From: Patescibacteria group bacterium
GTDB taxonomy: Bacteria > Patescibacteriota > Gracilibacteria > JAHISY01
Reading direction: 5' to 3'
Assembly (NCBI GenBank): GCA_018817365.1
Contig: JAHISY010000028.1
Span: 1-11,903, forward strand
DNA length: 11,903 nt
Positions 6,843 through 11,903 of the stretch are shown in pieces. Below the pieces are notes generated by a model, which worked only from the letters and a program-made list of their open reading frames with translations, was not told where the DNA came from and searched no databases. The position numbers and the translations under genes are program-made. How positions within the stretch are numbered: position 1 is the stretch's first letter; the number at the start of each line of letters is the position of its first letter.

Positions 6843-6901
6843 CAGCCAAGACTTGAAAAAAATACTTACTTTTGCTAAAATGACCAGATAAATTGTAAAA
6901 T
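6825..6901. repeat. Direct repeat of AATTGTAAAAT in the divergent promoter region
   Basis: The 11 bases occur at 6825-6835 and 6891-6901, 66 bp apart. The first copy lies in the spacer of the candidate trpC promoter and the second near the predicted start of the large plus-strand transcript. They could be an operator pair, but the region is AT-rich and chance is possible. Confidence 0.4.
6853..6881 (+). promoter_or_regulatory. Promoter of the large surface-protein gene
   Basis: TTGAAA (6853-6858), a 17-bp spacer and TAAAAT (6876-6881) with a TGC extension make this the best promoter in the window. RNA should begin near 6888, giving a leader of about 50 nt before TTG 6941. Confidence 0.7.
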
Positions 6902-6940
6902 AGCAAGTGTATTTTATAAAAAATAAACAAACAGCGCATC

Positions 6941-9900
6941 TTGTTTTACAAAAACCAAAAATCGGTTAAAAAGAGCGAAGTTCACCGCGGCGAGCGGTTT
7001 TTTTCGATAATTCTCGCTGCGCTGATCGCGATTTCGAGTTCGCCGTTGCCAGTTTGGGCTGCGGGAACCCAAAAAGTCGAGGCGAAGTTTTTGGAGGGAG
7101 ATATTCTCACCGCGGAGATAAAAAAACTTTCCGAAGTAAAACCCGAGCTCGCCAAAACTCACGATGAGGAGCGGGAAGAAAAAATTCAAACAGCGAGAGA
7201 TGATTCCGAAAAATGGACTGAGCGGATGGTACTTGGAAAAATGCAGCGCGGAAGCGCGGCGGAGGATGTTCTCGGTAAACGAAAAGATGCGGAAAAAGTC
7301 GTTGCCGATTTAAAAGAGGCGGGCGCACTCGCTACTTTTGCGGACGAGATTACCGGTAAGGAAAAAGAAATTAATCCGAATCTCAAAAAAAATTCTGACA
7401 ACGCGGAAATTCTCGAAACTGAGGATACGCCGTACGCGGTCGAAATTTCGAAAAAATCTGCCGAACCGATTGTGCTGGCGGAAAATTCTGAGGCGGCGGG
7501 AAATATTGTTTCCGCGATGGAGAGCGACAAGCAGGTGGCGGAAGATGCCACGCCGGAAGTTCGCGAGGAGATACGGTATTTCAATTGGAACGCGAATGAG
7601 GTGGAGGGCAGTCATGAGGAAAATAAAATTTTGTACCGCGATTTGTGGCAATCGACCGATTTGCTCGTGACGGCGGGCGAGATGGGAGTGAAGGAAGACA
7701 TCATTCTAAAAAACTCGCTTGCTCCCACTGAATTCAATTACATCGTCGAAACAATCGGCTTAAAGCTTCAAACAACCGATGACGGAGGATTCGTTTTTGT
7801 CGATTCGACCGGTGAAGAAAAATTCTACACTCCCGCGCCGAACATCACCGACGCGGAGGGAAAATTCGCAGAGAGCGGAGTCCGCTACGAGCTGGGCTGG
7901 AGAAAACAGTTGGCAGATTCCAGTTTGCAGTTAACAGAAAAAAAGATTGAGGTGGATCCGGTTCTCGCGGAAATTAAATTCGACGAGGGCGAGGGAGAGA
8001 TCGCGAAAGTTGAGGATTCCGAAAAGGAGGGGAAGATTTCCGGCGCGGAGTGGTTTGAAAATGGAATTCGAGGAAACGCGCTACTTTTCGATGGGGAGGA
8101 TGATCTCGTGGAAATTCCGCGCGATTTCGAAATCCCGCAGCAACTTACATTCTCCGCGTTCGTGAGATCAGGCGCGTACCAAAATTCCCAAATTCTCGGA
8201 ATCGGGAGGCACTCGCTGTATCAAGATTCAGAAAAAGGTTGGAAGGTGATGTTTCGGGTGAACGATAAAAATTTGAGCGTGGCATGGGATACCTCCGCGC
8301 TTTACCTCGAACAGTGGTATTTCCTCACCGCTACTTTTGACGGTGAAAAGATTCGCATCTTCGTGGATGGGGAGGAAGAAAATTATCTCGCGGCAGAAGG
8401 GAATCTCACATCGAACGATGAGCCGATTCTCATCGGCGGCGGGAATGGAAACTTCGCGGGAGTGATTGACGAGGTTCAGATTTTCAACCGCGCTCTCTCG
8501 GCTGCGGAAATTAAAAATTTGTTCGATTCGTATTCAGAAACGGATGAGGAGGAAATTGAAGAAGCCTCGGAAAATATTGAAGACGAGATCGAGGTTGTGG
8601 AAATTACGGAAATTGGAGAAGACGAGATCGAGGTAATCGAAGAAGACGCGGTCGAAAAACTTCTCGAAAAACTCGGCGAGCTCGAAGAGCAAGTTGTTTT
8701 TCCAGAAGAGAGTTTGGAGAGCGGAGGAGAGTTGGCAGTTGACAGTTCGCAGTCGGCAGACGGTGAGGATTTGGAAATCGAGGAAGTTTCGGAAAATGTC
8801 GAGGAAGTCGAAGAGGTCGTTGACGAGGAGGTTGAAAGCGAGATTGAAAATGAAAATGAAGAAATTTCTGAAGCTGAGACTGAAAGCGAAGAAGTTGTTA
8901 AAGAAATTGAAACTGAAGAAGAAATTGGAGAGAGCGAGGAACTTGAAATTTTACCCGACGAGGAAAATATCGAAACGGAAACTTCAAACGAGGAGACTTC
9001 GTTTTTTGATTTGCTGAAAACTTTTTTCATGCCGACGGCAAAAGCGGAAGAAGATTTTCCGCAGATTAAAAAATTCGACGAAAACATTTCAATCGAAGAA
9101 ATTATCGAAAGTAATGAGAGCGTGGAGAGTGAGCGGGAGGAAAACTTAGAACTTAAAACGGATAACGAAGAAGAGCCGGCAGAAGAGGTTGATGAAACTG
9201 AAAGCGAAGAAGAAAACGAAGAACTTAAAACGGAGAACGAAGAAGATTTGGCAGAAGACGAGGATTTGGAAAGTGGAGAAGAGTCGGCAGTTGACAGTTT
9301 GCCAGTCTTCGTCCCGCTTAGCGAGACTACGGTGGACGAGCAGTCGGCAGACGGTGAGGATTTGGAAATCGAGGAAGTTTCGGAAAATGTCGAGGAGGAG
9401 GTTGAAAGTGGGGAGATTCTAGAGGGCGAGATTCTAGAGGAAGAAATTGCCGCAGAAAGTGAGGCGGATTCTGTCGAGGAGGAAAGTGAAGTAGTCGAAC
9501 AGTCCGAAGTGGAGAAGTTTTTTGCGCCGGAGAAACATGAAGAAATTGTGGAGGCTTTCGAGGAAGAGATTGAAGTGATCGAAGAATCCGAGGTGGAAAA
9601 GTTTTTTGTTCCTGAGAAGCGCGAAGAAATTGAAATCGTGATTGCGGAATCGGTGGAACTCGGCGAGATAGTGGTTCTCTCCGAACAGGAAGCTTTCGCG
9701 CAATCGAATTTAATTTTTGAGGAGGTAGTGGAATCGGACGGAACGATTTTGCGGAGATATAAATTACGGCTCGTGATTGATACGAAGGAGTTCGAAGAAA
9801 TTTTGGAAGAAATTAAAGCTGAAGAGATTATTGTCGAAGAGGAGAATGCAGAACTTAAAACGGAGAATAAAGAAATTTCTGGACTCGAAATTGAAAGTGA

Positions 9901-11903
9901 GGAAGAGGATTTGGAAAGTGGAAAGTTGAATGTGGAAAGTGGAGGAGAGTCGGCAGTTGACAGTTCGCAGTCGGCAGACGGTGAGGATTTGGAAATCGAT
10001 GAAGTTTCGGAAAATGTCGAGGAGGAAATTGAAAGCGGAGAGATTTCAATGGAAGAAATTTCCGCAGAAAGTGAGGCGGATTCTGCCGAAGAAGTCGAAG
10101 GGGTTATTGGCGAGGAGGTTGAAGTTGAAAGTGAGATTGAGAACGAGGGAATTCAGGAAGTTGAAATTTCAGACGTGGAAAGTTTGGAAATTGAAAATAT
10201 AGAGGATTCAGAAGGCGAGAGTGAAGAAGTTGACGAAGAAGCGACCGAAGAGGAGGAGATTGAAAGTGAAATAATTGAGGAAGAAGATTTGGAAAGTGAA
10301 GAAGATGAGGCGGAGGCTGAAGAAATTTCCGAGGAAGACGAGAAAGTTTTGAAAACTTATGAGGACGAAATTGAGGAGATTGAAACGGAAGAAGAAATTC
10401 CGGCTGAAATCGAGGCAGAAAATTTAGGTGCGGATGTTTTACAGTTGGCAGTTGACAGTTCACAGTCGGCAGAAGAGATAATTGAATTGTCTCCGACGCT
10501 TACTCTCGCGAACGGGACAGTTCTCACGTATCCGCTCGATCTCGATCCGACTACTTTCATCCGGCTCGTGAATCGCGGCGCGCGGACTTTCGCTCCGAAT
10601 TTCGAAGACGGAAATCAGCACGGCGAGAATTCGCAAACCAACAATCCGGGACGAATCAACCGCGGCGCGGAGAGTTTTTTGCCGACAGATGGACTCATTA
10701 GCCATTTTCTTTTTGACGGCAGCTTTTTGGATTCTTCCGGCAACGAAAACAACGGCATCGCCATTGGTTTTTCCGGCGCAGTTTCCGCTGTCACGAATGA
10801 AACGAGTGCTGTGATTATCGTGGCTGACGCTGATTGGACGACGGATGAATGGGTGAACGAAACATTCACTCTTGTCTCCGGTAATGGCGCGCCCGCCACG
10901 ACGACAATCGTTTCAAACACCGCTGACACGCTCATCCTTTCCGATGTTTTCACTACTGCGCCAGAGGTTGCCGACTTGTTCACAGTCACGACTGATTCGC
11001 TCATCAATCCTTCCGGTCGCTTCGGTTCCGCAGCGGAATTCGACGGAACGGATGATTATATAGATGTGGGATCGACAGGGCAGACGGCTAAAGCCGTCAG
11101 TTGCTGGATTTTTGCCGACGACGATTCGGGCGGCATTGTTGATTTCGGTGGCGGTCGTTCGATTAAGATCGAAACACCCGAATCGGAAACACCCGAATCG
11201 GGTGTTTTTACAGTTGTTGCGACTGGATTCGATGCGCCGACGACTTATGTCGATGGTTCGGAGACGCAAAGTGAGATGCAGACGGGCGCGTGGCACCACA
11301 TTTCTATCACCACCACGGCGGGAGTCGCGGCGAGCGCGCTCGAAATTGGACGGGTCGGAGAAAATTATTTCGATGGCAAGATCGATGACTTCGCGATTTA
11401 CTCGCGGGAGTTGTCGGGGGAGGAGGTGGCGGCGATTTACAATGGCGGAAGAACTTCTGCCGCGAATTTGCAAATCACCGCAATCGATACAAATGGAGAT
11501 GAATTTCTCGGAAACGCGACTGGCAATTCGCGAGATTGGCTCGCTGCCGATGGCTCGCTACGGACAGATTCTGTCGGTTCGAAAGTCCGATTCGAAACCG
11601 ACCGCGCCACCGAAATTTGGGCTGGTTTCACCTGCTCGTCCGCCGGCGGTATCGTCCGCGTGACGATCGATGGCGGGACAAATTTCGAAGTCGTGAATGA
11701 GGTCGACACATTTGCCGAGACGATTCAAACCGAACAAAAAATTCTGCTCGCGACCGGACTGCGAAATGCCGAGCACACCGTCGAACTCGAATTACTTGCG
11801 AAGAAAAATCCGCGGCAGAGTGATTCAGTCGATGGCTCGAATTTTCTTTTTGATCTCGATTATTTCGAGACGCGCGCGAGTCAGTTCGAACTCTCCGGAG
11901 CGA
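6941..11903 (+). CDS. Giant secreted acidic repeat protein with two LamG domains, 3' end missing
   Basis: One frame is open for 1,654 codons and runs off the window. The start is TTG 6941: an in-frame TAA lies at 6917-6919 and no ATG, GTG or other TTG precedes the signal peptide (basic n-region, hydrophobic FFSIILAALIAIS, cleavage about PVWA-AG near residue 41). No Shine-Dalgarno. Residues about 213-320 (ILYRDLWQSTDLLVTAG, GVKEDIIL, DGGFVFVDSTGEE) resemble the beta-rich module ahead of Rhs/LamG regions. LamG 1 spans about 375-533 (NALLFDGEDDLVEIP ... WYFLTATFDGEKIRIFVDG ... GVIDEVQIFNRALS). Residues about 534-1180 are overwhelmingly Glu with Ser, Val and Ile. LamG 2 spans about 1250-1505 and carries an inserted domain at about 1286-1353. 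Residues about 1520-1647 resemble a jelly-roll carbohydrate-binding module (VRVTIDGG, NAEHTVELELLA, FDLDYFE). LamG domains usually bind glycans or proteins, so adhesion is likely; no catalytic domain or anchor is seen in the visible part. Confidence 0.88.
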   Translation, partial: MFYKNQKSVKKSEVHRGERFFSIILAALIAISSSPLPVWAAGTQKVEAKFLEGDILTAEIKKLSEVKPELAKTHDEEREEKIQTARDDSEKWTERMVLGKMQRGSAAEDVLGKRKDAEKVVADLKEAGALATFADEITGKEKEINPNLKKNSDNAEILETEDTPYAVEISKKSAEPIVLAENSEAAGNIVSAMESDKQVAEDATPEVREEIRYFNWNANEVEGSHEENKILYRDLWQSTDLLVTAGEMGVKEDIILKNSLAPTEFNYIVETIGLKLQTTDDGGFVFVDSTGEEKFYTPAPNITDAEGKFAESGVRYELGWRKQLADSSLQLTEKKIEVDPVLAEIKFDEGEGEIAKVEDSEKEGKISGAEWFENGIRGNALLFDGEDDLVEIPRDFEIPQQLTFSAFVRSGAYQNSQILGIGRHSLYQDSEKGWKVMFRVNDKNLSVAWDTSALYLEQWYFLTATFDGEKIRIFVDGEEENYLAAEGNLTSNDEPILIGGGNGNFAGVIDEVQIFNRALSAAEIKNLFDSYSETDEEEIEEASENIEDEIEVVEITEIGEDEIEVIEEDAVEKLLEKLGELEEQVVFPEESLESGGELAVDSSQSADGEDLEIEEVSENVEEVEEVVDEEVESEIENENEEISEAETESEEVVKEIETEEEIGESEELEILPDEENIETETSNEETSFFDLLKTFFMPTAKAEEDFPQIKKFDENISIEEIIESNESVESEREENLELKTDNEEEPAEEVDETESEEENEELKTENEEDLAEDEDLESGEESAVDSLPVFVPLSETTVDEQSADGEDLEIEEVSENVEEEVESGEILEGEILEEEIAAESEADSVEEESEVVEQSEVEKFFAPEKHEEIVEAFEEEIEVIEESEVEKFFVPEKREEIEIVIAESVELGEIVVLSEQEAFAQSNLIFEEVVESDGTILRRYKLRLVIDTKEFEEILEEIKAEEIIVEEENAELKTENKEISGLEIESEEEDLESGKLNVESGGESAVDSSQSADGEDLEIDEVSENVEEEIESGEISMEEISAESEADSAEEVEGVIGEEVEVESEIENEGIQEVEISDVESLEIENIEDSEGESEEVDEEATEEEEIESEIIEEEDLESEEDEAEAEEISEEDEKVLKTYEDEIEEIETEEEIPAEIEAENLGADVLQLAVDSSQSAEEIIELSPTLTLANGTVLTYPLDLDPTTFIRLVNRGARTFAPNFEDGNQHGENSQTNNPGRINRGAESFLPTDGLISHFLFDGSFLDSSGNENNGIAIGFSGAVSAVTNETSAVIIVADADWTTDEWVNETFTLVSGNGAPATTTIVSNTADTLILSDVFTTAPEVADLFTVTTDSLINPSGRFGSAAEFDGTDDYIDVGSTGQTAKAVSCWIFADDDSGGIVDFGGGRSIKIETPESETPESGVFTVVATGFDAPTTYVDGSETQSEMQTGAWHHISITTTAGVAASALEIGRVGENYFDGKIDDFAIYSRELSGEEVAAIYNGGRTSAANLQITAIDTNGDEFLGNATGNSRDWLAADGSLRTDSVGSKVRFETDRATEIWAGFTCSSAGGIVRVTIDGGTNFEVVNEVDTFAETIQTEQKILLATGLRNAEHTVELELLAKKNPRQSDSVDGSNFLFDLDYFETRASQFELSGA
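7907..7937 (+). repeat. Heptanucleotide repeat, CAG type, copy 1 in the giant gene
   Basis: CAG occurs at 7907, 7914, 7921, 7928 and 7935, exactly every 7 bases, with variable spacers. It encodes QLADSSLQLTE just before LamG 1. Confidence 0.8.
8736..8759 (+). repeat. Heptanucleotide repeat, CAG type, copy 2
   Basis: CAG at 8736, 8743, 8750 and 8757, each 7 bases apart; it encodes LAVDSSQSAD. Confidence 0.85.
9142..9173 (+). repeat. Heptanucleotide repeat, AAAACTT/AAAACGG type
   Basis: Four 7-bp units in a row from 9142 (AAAACTT, AGAACTT, AAAACGG, ATAACGA) encode ENLELKTDNE. Shorter copies of the same array occur at about 9226-9247 and 9852-9873 (both ELKTEN). Confidence 0.7.
9288..9350 (+). 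repeat. CAG-type heptanucleotide repeat split by a 39-nt structured insertion
   Basis: CAG at 9288 and 9295 and again at 9341 and 9348 keep the register of the other copies, but between them the sequence is 39 nt longer than in the sister copies. The insert contains TCGTCC (9309-9314) pairing with GGACGA (9334-9339) and, inside, CGCTTAGCG (9315-9323). It adds 13 residues (LPVFVPLSETTVDE in place of one Ser) and keeps the frame. Confidence 0.8.
9503..9650 (+). repeat. 84-bp tandem duplication in the acidic region
   Basis: Unit 1 (9503-9586) and unit 2 (from 9587) both begin SEVEKFFxPEKxEEI and continue with Glu/Ile/Val-rich sequence. The period of 84 bp is 28 residues. Confidence 0.8.
9913..9947 (+). 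repeat. Heptanucleotide repeat, GGAAAGT type
   Basis: Five 7-bp units in register: GGAAAGT at 9913, 9920 and 9934, the variant TGAATGT at 9927 and GGAGGAG at 9941. It directly precedes a CAG-type array, so two heptanucleotide families sit side by side. Confidence 0.8.
9954..9977 (+). repeat. Heptanucleotide repeat, CAG type, copy 4
   Basis: CAG at 9954, 9961, 9968 and 9975; nearly identical to the array at 8736-8759. Confidence 0.85.
10442..10472 (+). repeat. Heptanucleotide repeat, CAG type, copy 5
   Basis: CAG at 10442, 10449, 10456, 10463 and 10470, five in strict 7-bp register; it encodes LQLAVDSSQSAE at the end of the acidic region. Confidence 0.85.
11083..11098 (+). repeat. Short palindrome inside LamG 2
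   Basis: GACGGCT and AGCCGTC are separated by AA, a 16-bp near-palindrome encoding part of TAKAVS within the LamG domain. It looks like a small dispersed palindromic element accommodated in frame. Confidence 0.65.
11171..11209 (+). repeat. 15-bp tandem duplication plus terminator-like hairpin within the coding region
   Basis: GAAACACCCGAATCG is present twice, perfectly and back to back (11171-11185, 11186-11200). The second copy forms a perfect 9-bp hairpin, AAACACCCG (11187-11195) with CGGGTGTTT (11199-11207), loop AAT, followed by two more T. The protein reads ETPESETPESGV in LamG 2. The hairpin resembles an intrinsic terminator with a short T-run, but the reading frame passes straight through. 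Confidence 0.85.

Larger units (their letters stand above)
8714..10023 (+). repeat. Three dispersed copies of a roughly 90-bp coding repeat
   Basis: Copies lie at about 8714-8805, 9266-9396 and 9933-10023. Each encodes ESG-x-E-x-AVDS ... QSADGEDLEI-E/D-EVSENVEE. Copy 2 is longer by 39 nt because of an insertion. Similarity between copies 2 and 3 continues downstream (AAESEADSVEE at about 9448-9482, SAESEADSAEE at about 10063-10095) and upstream (ELKTENE near 9226 and 9852), so a block of roughly 0.6 kb was probably duplicated. Confidence 0.85.
8537..10490 (+). other. Glu-rich low-complexity region (purine-rich coding strand)
   Basis: About 650 codons are dominated by GAA and GAG, giving a plus strand very rich in A and G for 2 kb. 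Short breaks are a hydrophobic FFDLLKTFFMPTAKA segment (8999-9046) and a basic ILRRYKLRLVIDTKEF patch (about 9749-9796). The protein segment is strongly anionic, probably extended or helical, and could bind cations such as calcium or act as a spacer between the LamG domains; both are inference. Confidence 0.85.

Noticed and set aside
7186..7670. Open frames on both strands near the start of the giant gene
   Set aside because: They overlap the continuous frame starting at 6941 that begins with a signal peptide, and lack promoters or start signals of their own.
8476..9087. Minus-strand open frame of about 200 codons, very Ser-rich
   Set aside because: It is the antisense reading of the GAA/GAG-rich acidic region of the plus-strand gene; simple composition, no domain, and the plus frame is continuous with recognisable LamG domains on either side.
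10104..10463. Minus-strand frame rich in Leu, Pro, Phe and Gln
   Set aside because: Antisense shadow of the acidic repeats; the periodic peptide NCQLPT is simply the heptanucleotide repeat read backwards.
8736..10472. Spaced repeats considered as a CRISPR array
   Set aside because: The copies are in frame within a protein, irregularly spaced by hundreds of bases, and have no unique spacers of constant length.
10615..11473. Minus-strand open frames opposite LamG 2
   Set aside because: The plus strand encodes a well-formed LamG and jelly-roll-like sequence; the antisense frames show no recognisable features.

Overview
The window carries seven protein-coding genes on the minus strand and one very large gene on the plus strand. 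Genes are tightly packed; the only real intergenic spaces are about 2291-2415, 5241-5380 and 6812-6940. No rRNA, tRNA or CRISPR array is seen. UGA is used as a stop (serpin, trpF) and Trp is read from TGG, so the standard code applies. Almost no start codon has a Shine-Dalgarno sequence, three of the eight starts are GTG or TTG, and promoters look sigma70-like (for example TTGAAA-17-TAAAAT). These traits, with S-layer-homology and LamG surface proteins and many in-frame mini-repeats, suggest an uncultured bacterium. Patescibacteria (CPR), perhaps a biosynthetically richer lineage such as Peregrinibacteria, is my best guess, but it rests on style rather than a marker gene.

Minus strand, in transcription order (right to left): trpC (6811-6032) and trpF (6025-5381) are adjacent tryptophan genes. 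A YtxH-like membrane protein with a histone-H1-like basic tail (5216-4698) follows, with its own promoter. Next come a secreted protein with three SLH domains (4663-3773) and a membrane-anchored serpin (3747-2416). After a 125-bp spacer holding nested inverted repeats and an extended -10 promoter come a PLP aminotransferase (2290-1115) and a TyrA-PheA fusion (1088 to beyond the left edge). Aromatic amino acid synthesis therefore flanks a small cell-envelope cassette: TrpC/TrpF for tryptophan, TyrA-PheA plus the aminotransferase for tyrosine and phenylalanine.

Plus strand: one gene starts at TTG 6941 and is open to the right edge (over 1,650 residues, C-terminus missing). It encodes an exported protein with a signal peptide, a beta-rich module resembling those upstream of Rhs/LamG proteins, a LamG domain, about 650 residues of extremely Glu-rich sequence, a second LamG domain with another domain inserted in it, and a jelly-roll-like module. 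The acidic part was built by duplication and is full of 7-bp-periodic repeats, one of them interrupted by a 39-nt in-frame insertion. Further down are a terminator-like hairpin with a fresh-looking 15-bp tandem duplication and a separate palindrome.

The most noteworthy signals are: (1) 7-bp repeats, a length not divisible by three, inside the giant surface gene and exactly at the TyrA/PheA domain junction, where gain or loss of one unit would shift the reading frame; (2) small palindromic or structured elements inserted in frame in coding DNA; (3) a membrane-tethered serpin beside an S-layer-type protein; (4) nested inverted repeats between the serpin and the aromatic genes.
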